From assembly GCA_020026195.1 (NCBI GenBank), contig JAHHQW010000004.1, forward strand, positions 1 to 64,000: DNA of 64,000 bases, given 5' to 3'. Position numbers and translations under genes: made by a program. The stretch is from Prevotella sp. (GTDB lineage: Bacteria; Bacteroidota; Bacteroidia; Bacteroidales; Bacteroidaceae). The notes beneath the pieces are model-generated. The model saw only the letters and a list, made by a program, of their open reading frames with translations. It had not been told where the DNA came from and made no database searches. Of this stretch, positions 25,893-34,739 are shown piece by piece; positions within the stretch are counted from its first letter, which is position 1; every line of letters starts with the position of its first letter.

Positions 25893-26473
25893 TGAAGTTA
25901 GTATTTGCTACAAATAACAAGAACAAACTTTCCGAGATTAGAGATATTTTAGGAAAAGACATAGAAGTGCTGTCGCTCAGTGATATCAACTGCAATGTTG
26001 ATATTCCTGAGACTTCAAACACACTCGAAGGTAATGCCATGCAGAAAGCAGAATATATCTTCGAACACTATGGTATGGATGTATTCTCAGATGATACTGG
26101 TCTTGAAGTTGAAGCTCTTAACGGAGAACCTGGCGTATATTCTGCAAGATATGCCGGAGGCAAAGGACATGACAGCGAAGCTAATATGCAGAAACTGCTT
26201 AAAAAGCTGACAGGCGTAAGCAATCGTAAAGCACGTTTCCGTACTTCAATAGCCCTTATTCTCAACGGCGAAAAATTCTCGTTCGAAGGTTTAGTAAATG
26301 GTGAAATCCTAAAAGAAAAAAGCGGTACGGCTGGTTTTGGATACGATCCTATATTCAAACCAGATGGTTACGACAAATCATTTGCAGAGTTAGGAATCGA
26401 AATAAAAAATAAGATTTCACACCGGGCAAATGCTATTAAGAAACTCTCTGAATTTCTTAAAACTAAATATTAA
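25892..26473 (+). CDS. rdgB: Non-canonical purine NTP pyrophosphatase (RdgB/HAM1)
   Basis: Hydrolyses ITP, dITP and XTP to keep deaminated purines out of nucleic acids. Its 193 residues include the N-terminal FATNNKNKLSEIRDIL, the SDDTGLEVEALNGEPGVYSARYAG core (about residues 69-92), GFGYDPIF and the C-terminal KISHRANAIKKL, all diagnostic. It is translationally coupled to leuS (TAATG) and followed by a strong terminator. Confidence 0.95.
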   Translation: MKLVFATNNKNKLSEIRDILGKDIEVLSLSDINCNVDIPETSNTLEGNAMQKAEYIFEHYGMDVFSDDTGLEVEALNGEPGVYSARYAGGKGHDSEANMQKLLKKLTGVSNRKARFRTSIALILNGEKFSFEGLVNGEILKEKSGTAGFGYDPIFKPDGYDKSFAELGIEIKNKISHRANAIKKLSEFLKTKY

Positions 26474-26480
26474 ACATGGT

Positions 26481-26533
26481 AAAAAGATTGAGAAATAGGA
26501 AGCACATAAAAGGTTTCCTTTCTCAATCTTTTG
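26481..26533 (+). terminator. Terminator after rdgB
   Basis: Long stem AAAAGATTGAGAAA...TTTCTCAATCTTTT ending in TTTTGC, with inner GGAA/TTCC pairing. Confidence 0.85.
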
Positions 26534-26555
26534 CTTTATATAAACTGATATAATT

Positions 26556-28586
26556 ATGAAAACATTATTTATTTCTATTTTTCTATGTTTGTTTTCGGCG
26601 GTAAACTGCATTGCCGACGGAATTGGTACATGGAAAAATTATATGTCGTATAGCGACGTGACTGACATTCACAAAGGTGGAAATAATCTTTATGTGCTTG
26701 CTTCATCCAACTTATACACATATAATCTGAATGACGAGAGTATAACCACATACGACAAGACTAACGGTCTTTCTGACTGTAATATAGATTTCGTAGCTTG
26801 GTGTAATCAGACTAAAAGTCTGGCAATTATTTATAATAATCAGAACATAGACGTTCTTTCTGAAAATGGTAACATTACGAACATTGCAGATTATTACAAC
26901 AAGACAATGACGCAGGATAAGACCATAAACAGTATTTATGTTCAGCAGAAGTATGTCTATCTGTGCACTAAGTTCGGAATAATAAAGGTTAATCTTGCCG
27001 ACTATGAGATAACTGCAACATATAATCTTGGACTTGACATCACACGAATGCTGGTTGATAAAACTTATATATATGCAGAAACAGCAGCTGGTGAAGTTTA
27101 TAATGCTGATATGCGTCAGAATCTTTTGGACAAAAATAACTGGAATAAGGTAGAAGGTTTCGACCGCAGTCGGTTTGACAAGGACATGACCATAATGAAC
27201 GAATATCTGCCTGTAGTTAAAAAACTTCTCCCTGGCGGACCCAAGAGTAATCATTTTGCATCTTTACAGAACTTCGACAACAAACTCTATTCAACCGGAG
27301 GACTTTTTTATACAGGACGTGTAGAAAAGATGTATCCCGGCATTGTTCAAATGAAGGATAGAAATGACAACTGGGCAAAATTTCAAGATCAACTCGATAC
27401 AATTACAAACATAATGTACTGGGATGTTAACTGTGTAAAAGTATGTCCTTACGATACTACTATAGTTTATGCAGGCGGAAAGAGCGGTCTTTACAAGTTT
27501 AAGAACGGAAAATACGCTGCAAATTACAATGACCATAACAGTCCGTTAAACACAGCTTATGACAGAGGAAACAAACTACCTCAGAACTATTGTCTTGTAC
27601 ACGGAATGACATTCGATAAAGATGGTAATCTCTGGATTCTAAACAGTCAGACAAAGGATGCATCACTTTTAATGATGGATAAAGAAGGTAATTTCACAAA
27701 GTTTAATAAGCCCGAATTCTTTGATGAAGGTTACAGTCTTGAGGCTATGAAAGACATAATGTTTGACAGTCGTGAACTTATATGGTTTGTAAATTCCAAT
27801 TGGAAAAAACCATCATTAATATGTTACGATCCTGTAAACAAGGGAGCAATGAGATACTCTAATTTTGTTAATCAAGATGGTAAATCTTATGAGGTTTATT
27901 CTGTCAACTGTCTTGGAGAAGACAAAGAAGGAAACATGTGGATAGGTACTAACCAGGGGCCGTTTGTATTCCATAAAGAATATATAGGAAAAGATATAGC
28001 ACCGTTCTTTCAGGTAAAAGTTCCACGTAATGATGGTACAAATTATGCTGATTATCTGTTATCAGGTATAGACATCAGCTGTATGAAGATTGACGGAGCA
28101 GGAAGAAAATGGTTCGGTACATATGGTAACGGAGTTTATCTGATAAGCGCCAACAACATGACGGAAATACATCATTTCACTACAGACAACAGCAGCATTC
28201 TCTCAAATACTGTTCTGGCAGTAGAAACTGACGATACTACAGGAGAAGTATATTTTGCAACCGACGAAGGTCTATGTTCTTATAAGAGCGATGCAGGAAA
28301 ACCTTCTGAAGAAATGAACAAGGATAATGTTTATGCATATCCCAACCCTGTAGAACCCGATTATACCGGACTCATAACAATTACGGGACTCACCTTCGAT
28401 GCAGATGTTAAGATTACAAGCGCAGACGGTTACATTGTTGCTCAGGGACGCAGTAACGGAGGATTCTTTACATGGGACGGCTGCAACGAAAAAGGCAAAC
28501 GAGTAGCCTCAGGTATTTACTATGTAGTAACTGCTACATCCGACGGAAGCAAAGGAACGGTATGCAAAATAGCAGTCATAAACTAA
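26556..28586 (+). CDS. porZ: PorZ-like beta-propeller protein with T9SS-type C-terminal domain
   Basis: 676 residues with a signal peptide (MKTLFISIFLCLFSAVNCIAD). Repeated beta-propeller blades follow from about 30 to 585; GIGTWKNYMSYSDVTDIHK and NLYVLASSNLYTYNL open the first, and GNMWIGTNQGPFVF and GRKWFGTYGNGVYL are later blade signatures. A C-terminal domain of about 85 residues (VYAYPNPVEP...; KGKRVASGIYYVV) resembles the type IX secretion sorting domain. This layout matches PorZ, a surface component of the Porphyromonas attachment/sortase complex. No other T9SS gene is in the window, so the function is inferred from architecture only. An alternative is a generic two-component-regulator-propeller protein. 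Confidence 0.7.
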   Translation: MKTLFISIFLCLFSAVNCIADGIGTWKNYMSYSDVTDIHKGGNNLYVLASSNLYTYNLNDESITTYDKTNGLSDCNIDFVAWCNQTKSLAIIYNNQNIDVLSENGNITNIADYYNKTMTQDKTINSIYVQQKYVYLCTKFGIIKVNLADYEITATYNLGLDITRMLVDKTYIYAETAAGEVYNADMRQNLLDKNNWNKVEGFDRSRFDKDMTIMNEYLPVVKKLLPGGPKSNHFASLQNFDNKLYSTGGLFYTGRVEKMYPGIVQMKDRNDNWAKFQDQLDTITNIMYWDVNCVKVCPYDTTIVYAGGKSGLYKFKNGKYAANYNDHNSPLNTAYDRGNKLPQNYCLVHGMTFDKDGNLWILNSQTKDASLLMMDKEGNFTKFNKPEFFDEGYSLEAMKDIMFDSRELIWFVNSNWKKPSLICYDPVNKGAMRYSNFVNQDGKSYEVYSVNCLGEDKEGNMWIGTNQGPFVFHKEYIGKDIAPFFQVKVPRNDGTNYADYLLSGIDISCMKIDGAGRKWFGTYGNGVYLISANNMTEIHHFTTDNSSILSNTVLAVETDDTTGEVYFATDEGLCSYKSDAGKPSEEMNKDNVYAYPNPVEPDYTGLITITGLTFDADVKITSADGYIVAQGRSNGGFFTWDGCNEKGKRVASGIYYVVTATSDGSKGTVCKIAVIN

Positions 28587-29551
28587 GAAAAAAAAGAATA
28601 ATGTGGATAGACATGGCACGTGGAGCTGCCATTCTATCCATTTTACTTTTCCACACCGACTCGTATAACTTTGAAGAATTAATAATACCATACGAATATT
28701 ATGTGGAAAACTTTTTAGCCCTGTTCTTTTTTATTTCAGGATTTTTATTCTACAGAGTAGAAGTAGAATTCGATATAAGACACAAGATTGAATCTATACT
28801 AAAAACAATAGTACTCCCCTATTTTATTTTTACCACATGCATGTCTGTTCCCAAAGCTCTCGTATATGGAAGAGAGTTATCCACAGATATGTTTATAACT
28901 ATTATAACAGGTCAGGCATCATGGTTCGTAACTGCACTTATACTGGCAGAATTACTATTTTCCATTCTTATATTAGCGCAGAAACATAATCGTTTTATAA
29001 TGCCTGCGGTATGTTTTATCTTAGGAATCTCATCAGTATATATAACTCCCGAATTCAATTTATGGCATTTTCAGAATGCTATGCTTGCAATGCCTTATCT
29101 GTATATGGGATATATTTATCATAAATACGAACTGCCTGTAACATGGTTTGTAAACAACAAAGTATTTGTATCAGGCGTAATAGTATGTCTCTTTGCATTT
29201 AAATACTTAGAACATAATGCAGGAATGAGAATGCTATTCGAACCTGTTATAATAACATCATTCTTATTGTTCTTTATAGACACAATGATGTTCATAACTG
29301 TGTTTATACTGTTGATAAGACATATCCGTCCATATAAAATGATATGTTGGACAGGAAAAAACTCACTTGTGTATTATTTTCTATGCGGAGGTGTTCCACT
29401 GCTTACAAACAAACTATTGGTGTTGTCTGGTATAAATTATGACGATAACATCATCATACTACTCCTAATTACTATTTTTGTGTATCTGATAACAACATTT
29501 ATCACACATCTGATAGTAAGATACATTCCTTTCGTAACTGGAAAGTTCTGA
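28562..29551 (+). CDS. Acyltransferase family 3 membrane protein
   Basis: About 330 residues with roughly ten hydrophobic segments, and the N-terminal KRIMWIDMARGAAILSILLFH typical of acyltransferase 3 / OafA-NolL-like O-acyltransferases. The early His (LLFHTD) is the conserved catalytic-site candidate. These proteins acetylate or succinylate glycans and lipids, but the substrate is unknown. Two starts are possible: ATG at 28562, overlapping porZ by 25 bp and giving a basic N-terminus, or ATG at 28601. Codon third positions favour C over G (about 22 to 9 in the first 88 codons from 28601). It is the last gene before the origin region. Confidence 0.75.
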   Translation: MQNSSHKLRKKRIMWIDMARGAAILSILLFHTDSYNFEELIIPYEYYVENFLALFFFISGFLFYRVEVEFDIRHKIESILKTIVLPYFIFTTCMSVPKALVYGRELSTDMFITIITGQASWFVTALILAELLFSILILAQKHNRFIMPAVCFILGISSVYITPEFNLWHFQNAMLAMPYLYMGYIYHKYELPVTWFVNNKVFVSGVIVCLFAFKYLEHNAGMRMLFEPVIITSFLLFFIDTMMFITVFILLIRHIRPYKMICWTGKNSLVYYFLCGGVPLLTNKLLVLSGINYDDNIIILLLITIFVYLITTFITHLIVRYIPFVTGKF

Positions 29552-29589
29552 TATAACAGAATCTATTTTTATAGTTGAAAGTTATTAAA

Positions 29590-30290
29590 AAACTATGTGT
29601 ATAACTATGTGCATAACTTTTTAATAACTTCCCACTTATTAACATGCCTGTTCTGCCATGTAGATATCCACATGTTTATAAACATCTTATTATCAGGTTA
29701 TCAATATACCAGTGTTAGTAAAAGTTATGAACTTATTAAATGCTAATAAAATTGTGGATAAGTTGATAAGTAACTTAATATGCTGTATAATAACATACTG
29801 ATATAATTTAGCACTGTATATAATTAACGCGCAGTTGTTGATAAGTTGTAACCTACTGATAATCCACATAGTTATCAACATTTCCACAGATATATCATCA
29901 TACTATATATTTTCTTTAATTAAAAAAGAAATAAATAATAATATATAGTTTGGTTGATAACATTGTTGAAAATAGAATTCAGAAATTTTAAAGTAATATG
30001 GACTGTAATATAATTAAAGGAACAAATATGATAACGTATAAAAGAATATTTCTGTTATAAAGAATAAAAGACCAGTGTATATTGACTGGTGAAGCTGATT
30101 TTGCCATGTTTTCATGGCCGTATATAACAGATGTATCTGTGCATAATGTTTATAACTGCTTTTATTATTATGTGTAAAACTTATATTTATAAACACTATA
30201 ATGTTTATATTAATATTTTGATTTACAGATATTTAATGTATATATACACATTGTTATCAACATTTGTTGTTAGTATATGTTGATAATTGG
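29590..30290. other. Putative chromosomal replication origin (oriC)
   Basis: AT-rich, gene-free block with many DnaA boxes. Perfect TTATCCACA is on the minus strand at 29753-29761. TTATNCACA variants are at 29596-29604, 29608-29616 and 30138-30146 (minus). TTATCAACA is at 29872-29880 and 30254-30262 (plus) and at 29836-29844 and 30278-30286 (minus). Near matches are at 29664-29672 and 29860-29868. A very AT-rich run at about 29889-29950 beside the densest cluster is a likely unwinding element. Base skew reverses here: plus-strand genes to the left favour C and A at third positions, those to the right G and T. mutS starts just downstream; dnaA is not nearby. Confidence 0.85.
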
Positions 30291-30350
30291 AAAGCAGTAC
30301 CCATAACATAGTATATCGCCGTTCCTCATATAAGAAAATCAGTTATATGT

Positions 30351-30381
30351 TTTGAAATCAAAACATCAAGCACTATCTTTG
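30351..30381 (+). promoter_or_regulatory. Bacteroidetes promoter for mutS
   Basis: TTTG (30351-30354), 19 bp, TATCTTTG (30374-30381): exact match, 28 bp before mutS. Confidence 0.75.
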
Positions 30382-30409
30382 CATCATATTGAAAAAAGAA
30401 ACAGGATAG

Positions 30410-33037
30410 ATGACTACTAAGAAGGCGTTGACACCTATGATGAAGCAGTTTTATGATTTAAAGAGCAAACATCCGGATGCTCTTCTGCTTTTCAGATGTG
30501 GTGACTTTTATGAAACATATTGCGACGATGCTCTCGAGGCTTCAGAGATACTTGGTATAACACTTACACACCGCAGCAACGGAAGCTGTAACGGTGATGC
30601 AATGGCGGGATTTCCTCATCATGCTCTTGATACATATCTTCCGAAACTTATAAGAGCTGGTAAGCGTGTTGCAATATGCGACCAGCTGGAAGATCCGAAG
30701 AAGACCAAGACTCTTGTCAAGAGAGGCATTACGGAACTCGTAACGCCAGGTCTTGCCATGAGTGACAATGTACTTAATTATAAGGAAAACAATTTTCTTG
30801 CAGCGGTACATATAGATAAGGATATATGTGGCGTTGCATTTCTTGATATTTCTACTGGTGAGTTTCTCACAGGCGAAGGAAATTATGATTATGCAGAAAA
30901 ACTTATAAACAACTTTTCACCGAAAGAAATTTTATTTGAACGTGATAAGAAGGCTAAGTTTGAGGAGATATTTGGTAACAAGTATTTCACATATCAGTTA
31001 GACGACTGGATATTTACAGAGTGTACTGCCAAGAACAAACTGCTCGATCACTTTAAGATTAAGAGTCTTAAAGGTTTCGGTGTAGACCATCTTGAAAAAG
31101 GTATCATAGCTGCCGGGGCCATCTTGCAGTATCTGGAAATAACTCAGCATACGCAGACGGCGCACATTAAGTCGCTTGTAAGAATTGAAGAAGAAAAGTA
31201 TGTCCGTCTTGACAAATTTACAATTCGCAGTCTGGAACTTTTATATCCGATGCAGGAAGGTGGTCGCTCGCTCCTTTCTGTCATCGACAAGACAGTTTCT
31301 CCAATGGGTTCCAGAATGCTTAAGAGATGGATGGTATTTCCATTAAAGAGCAAAACAAAAATAGACGAACGTCTGGACATTGTGGATTATTATTTCCGTC
31401 ATCCGGATTTCAAGGAACTCATAGACATTCATCTTAGTCGCCTGGGTGATGTAGAACGAATAATTTCAAAAGTAGCTACCGGACGAGTTAGTCCGCGCGA
31501 GGTAGTACAGCTTAAACTTGCACTTACAGCCATGGAACCTGTAAAGCAGGCCTGCATGGAATCTGATAACGAAGTTCTGAAACGTATAGGTGATAGGATA
31601 AATATCTGTGCATCTCTTCGTGACAGAATAGAGAAGGAAATAGAAAATGATCCTCCGCAGCTTATAAACAAGGGACGTGTGATAAAGTCTGGCGTAGACG
31701 AAGAACTCGACAATCTGCGCAGCATTGCATACAGCGGCAAGGATTATCTGATGAAGATACAGCAGAGGGAATCTGAAGAAACAGGTATCGCAAGTCTGAA
31801 GATAGGATTCAATAATGTATTCGGATATTATCTTGAAGTTAGAAACACATACAAGGACAAGGTGCCTGAGACATGGATAAGAAAACAGACTCTTACGAGT
31901 GCCGAAAGATACATAACCGAAGAACTCAAGGAATACGAAGAAAAGATTTTAGGAGCAGAGGATAAAATCATTGCAATAGAGACAAAGGTCTTTAGTGAAC
32001 TTGTTACAGCAATGCAGGAATATATCTCAGCTATACAGATAGATGCCAATATGGCTGCACATCTCGACTGTCTCCTGTCGTTTAACAAGGTGGCAGTTGC
32101 TAATAAATATATGCGTCCCCAGATAGAAGACAGCGATGTATTAGACATAAAGGGCGGACGTCATCCTGTGATAGAGACAGAGCTGCCCATTGGCGAGGCT
32201 TATGTACCTAACGACATATATTTAGACACCGAAAAACAGCAGATACTGATAATAACAGGTCCTAACATGGCTGGTAAGTCGGCACTGCTCAGACAGACTG
32301 CCCTGATAGTATTACTTGCACAGATAGGTTGTTATGTTCCGGCAGACAGTGCCACAGTAGGTATTGTGGATAAGATATTCACACGTGTAGGAGCATCTGA
32401 TAATATTTCTCTCGGCGAATCTACATTCATGGTAGAGATGACAGAAGCTGCAAACATTTTGAACAATGTTACGCCACGCAGTCTTGTACTCTTTGATGAG
32501 CTTGGTCGAGGAACATCTACGTACGACGGTATATCAATAGCATGGGCCATAGTGGAGTATCTTCATGAGAATCCGAAGGCCGGAGCACGTACACTCTTCG
32601 CTACACACTATCATGAACTGAATGAGATGGAAAAACTTTATTCCAGAATAAAGAATTACAATGTGTCGGTAAAGGAGATAAACGGTAAGGTGTTATTTAT
32701 GCGTAAACTTGTGCGCGGCGGCAGCGAACATTCATTCGGTATTCATGTTGCAGAGATAGCAGGAATGCCGCAGAGTATCGTAAATCGTGCAGAAGTGGTG
32801 CTTAAACAGCTTGAAGACGATAACAGCAACGTTGGTATTGCCAAGCGTGCAGATACTTCGAATATAGCCGCAAATACGGGCGGAGGTATGCAGCTCAGTT
32901 TCTTCCAGCTCGACGACCCTGTACTTTCTCAGGTTCGTGATGAGATTTTAGGTACGGATATAAATAATCTTACTCCTATAGATGCGATAAATAAACTTAA
33001 TGATATAAAGACTATACTTACAGGAAAACGCAGCTGA
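30410..33037 (+). CDS. mutS: DNA mismatch repair protein MutS
   Basis: Recognises mispairs and small loops and starts repair with MutL. It has 875 residues, the full MutS1 length. The mismatch-reading Phe-x-Glu is GDFYET (Phe33, Glu35). Clamp, lever and core domains follow, then the ATPase with Walker A GPNMAGKSALLRQTAL, Walker B SLVLFDELGRGTSTYDG and FATHYHEL. The C-terminal tail LTPIDAINKLNDIK is the usual dimer/tetramer segment. It is the first gene on the right arm of the proposed origin, and its third positions favour T and G. Confidence 0.97.
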   Translation: MTTKKALTPMMKQFYDLKSKHPDALLLFRCGDFYETYCDDALEASEILGITLTHRSNGSCNGDAMAGFPHHALDTYLPKLIRAGKRVAICDQLEDPKKTKTLVKRGITELVTPGLAMSDNVLNYKENNFLAAVHIDKDICGVAFLDISTGEFLTGEGNYDYAEKLINNFSPKEILFERDKKAKFEEIFGNKYFTYQLDDWIFTECTAKNKLLDHFKIKSLKGFGVDHLEKGIIAAGAILQYLEITQHTQTAHIKSLVRIEEEKYVRLDKFTIRSLELLYPMQEGGRSLLSVIDKTVSPMGSRMLKRWMVFPLKSKTKIDERLDIVDYYFRHPDFKELIDIHLSRLGDVERIISKVATGRVSPREVVQLKLALTAMEPVKQACMESDNEVLKRIGDRINICASLRDRIEKEIENDPPQLINKGRVIKSGVDEELDNLRSIAYSGKDYLMKIQQRESEETGIASLKIGFNNVFGYYLEVRNTYKDKVPETWIRKQTLTSAERYITEELKEYEEKILGAEDKIIAIETKVFSELVTAMQEYISAIQIDANMAAHLDCLLSFNKVAVANKYMRPQIEDSDVLDIKGGRHPVIETELPIGEAYVPNDIYLDTEKQQILIITGPNMAGKSALLRQTALIVLLAQIGCYVPADSATVGIVDKIFTRVGASDNISLGESTFMVEMTEAANILNNVTPRSLVLFDELGRGTSTYDGISIAWAIVEYLHENPKAGARTLFATHYHELNEMEKLYSRIKNYNVSVKEINGKVLFMRKLVRGGSEHSFGIHVAEIAGMPQSIVNRAEVVLKQLEDDNSNVGIAKRADTSNIAANTGGGMQLSFFQLDDPVLSQVRDEILGTDINNLTPIDAINKLNDIKTILTGKRS

Positions 33038-33067
33038 GTACATTAAGTTACAATAAAAAATATATGG

Positions 33068-33106
33068 AAGACAGATATCGTGACATGACGGTATCTGTCT
33101 TTTTTA
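33068..33106 (+). terminator. Terminator after mutS
   Basis: AAGACAGATA / TATCTGTCTT 10-bp stem, followed by TTTTT. Confidence 0.85.
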
Positions 33107-33497
33107 TCATTATACGAATAAAAACGGCTTTAGAACGATTGCTATGCGCCGTAATGTATACTTTATGTCAGAAAAGACAGAAAGTCCGAAATTCAGCCTC
33201 TATCATCTAAAACAGGCTTATGTATCGTTGTGTGTATGATATATGTTCCTTTCTACTTTTTTCTGTGTGCTTTTTTAGCAAGTAAGGTGATAGATACACT
33301 GAGTTTGCAAGTTAATACACGTTTAATAGAATGTTAGTACAGCTGTGATTATTTTCAATCACACGTGTAAGAGATTTCTTAATCTTTACAATTGCCATAT
33401 TTAATCCTAAAAGTGGATTCTTTTCTTACAATAATAGAAGATAAAAATATATGTTTATGAAGACATTCCACTTAATATGTGTCTTTTCATAAGACAA
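33107..33497. other. Gene-free spacer between mutS and a minus-strand YitT gene
   Basis: About 390 bp without a convincing reading frame. The only structures noted are an inverted repeat TGTGATT / AATCACA (33344-33350 / 33357-33363) and a weaker GAAGACA/TGTCTTTTC pairing near 33457-33490. Confidence 0.45.
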
Positions 33498-33534
33498 TAA
33501 AAAACGTCCGAATCTACAAAACAGATTCGGACGT
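33498..33534 (-). terminator. Terminator for the minus-strand YitT gene
   Basis: 12-bp perfect stem ACGTCCGAATCT / AGATTCGGACGT (33504-33515 / 33523-33534). On the minus strand it runs into TTTTTTATTG. Confidence 0.85.
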
Positions 33535-33559
33535 CAGAAATATTTAATGAAATAATATG

Positions 33560-34507
33560 TTATATTTTAGCTCTGTCGTTCTCTAACTTACGTTTCTTTG
33601 AAGCCCACAGACCATAAACTTCAGAGATATTATCGGCAGTCATGAATGTATCAATTTCATTATTGTTGATAAATTCTGTAAGTTTCAGGAATTCGTCCTT
33701 TGCAAGAAGAGCTTCGAGCTGAATCTTCTTTTCGTTGCTGTAACCACCGGTAACCTCGTAAAGAGTACATCCGCGCTTAAGATTATTGATGATGAAGTCT
33801 TGTATAACCTTATAATCTTTAGTGATGATGTGTACACGTTTCTTACGGTTAAGACCAGCTGTGAAATAGTCGATTACGATACCATTGATCCATGTTCCGA
33901 TAAGACCTAATACAACGAGGTTGAACGGGTTGATGAGGAATGCTGTACAGCAAATCATGGCACCACCTACTGAAACAGAAGTACCGATGTCGAGATGTGC
34001 ATACTTGTTGATAAGTTTACCCAGAATATCAAGACCTCCCGTAGATGCATTGATTCTGAACAAGATAGCTTGTGATGCACTGAGGATAATGATAAATGCT
34101 ATAAGGTCAAGCCACGGGTCGCCCATCACTGATGTAGAACCTTCGGCAAGGAACTTTTCGTGAGGGAAATAAACTTCAAGCACACGGAGTATAGGACCCA
34201 GAATAAGTGCGGTGTAAACAGTCTTTGTACCAAACTCTTTGCCAATGAAGACATAAGCTATTATAAGTAACAAAAGGTTTATGGCAAAAATAACTCCGGA
34301 GAGTGCCATGTGAAGACCGAAGAATTTATCGGAAATGTTACATAGTACGATTGACAGACCGGTAACGCTACCTACAATAAGCTTACTTGGTACCAGGAAG
34401 AAATAAACAGCCGTTCCGGCTATTACCATACCCATGGTCATAATGAACAGTTCTACCCAGAATTTGCGGGTAGCAAGGATCTTCAGAAGATCTACTAATT
34501 TTGTCAT
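33560..34507 (-). CDS. YitT family membrane protein (DUF161 + DUF2179)
   Basis: 315 residues: five to six hydrophobic segments (to about residue 215), then a soluble C-terminal DUF2179 domain (IITKDYKVIQDFIINNLKRGCTLYEVTGGYS). NASTGGLDILGKLINKYAHL is the family's conserved transmembrane-loop motif. YitT proteins are widespread and of unknown function, sometimes suggested to be transporters. It is the most divergent of four YitT members here. The other three form a tandem array at 42.7-45.5 kb and carry GSTGG(T/S)D instead of ASTGGLD. It is monocistronic, with its own -7 element and terminator. Confidence 0.85.
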   Translation of the reverse strand: MTKLVDLLKILATRKFWVELFIMTMGMVIAGTAVYFFLVPSKLIVGSVTGLSIVLCNISDKFFGLHMALSGVIFAINLLLLIIAYVFIGKEFGTKTVYTALILGPILRVLEVYFPHEKFLAEGSTSVMGDPWLDLIAFIIILSASQAILFRINASTGGLDILGKLINKYAHLDIGTSVSVGGAMICCTAFLINPFNLVVLGLIGTWINGIVIDYFTAGLNRKKRVHIITKDYKVIQDFIINNLKRGCTLYEVTGGYSNEKKIQLEALLAKDEFLKLTEFINNNEIDTFMTADNISEVYGLWASKKRKLENDRAKI

Positions 34508-34550
34508 AATTAACAGTATTAGATTAATAGTTTTTTACTTGTTGATTGTG

Positions 34551-34558
34551 CAAAAATA
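34551..34558 (-). promoter_or_regulatory. -7 element for the minus-strand YitT gene
   Basis: Minus-strand TATTTTTG, 44 bp before the start; no clear -33 box. Confidence 0.45.
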
Positions 34559-34674
34559 AGTAATTATTTTAATATCGGTACTATTTAAAGAAAAATATTG
34601 CATAAAGACATTGTAAAACTACATATTTATGGACTTTATGTATATATATTACCTGTAATTATGTCCTAAAAACA

Positions 34675-34717
34675 AGAAAAAAGACATTCATTAACCTAAA
34701 GCTAACGAATGTCTTTA
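34675..34717 (-). terminator. Terminator for the S41 protease gene
   Basis: AAAGACATTC / GAATGTCTTT stem with inner TTA/TAA pairing. The minus strand ends in TTTTTTC. Confidence 0.8.
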
Positions 34718-34739
34718 TGATATGAAGAATAGTATGTTG

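Noticed and set aside
26712..27254. Minus-strand frame opposite the PorZ-like gene
   Set aside because: No motif or promoter, while the plus-strand protein has a coherent propeller pattern.
29551..30409. CRISPR array or IS remnant in the repeat-rich intergenic block
   Set aside because: Repeats are 9-bp DnaA-type boxes at irregular spacing on both strands, without spacers, terminal repeats or a transposase frame.
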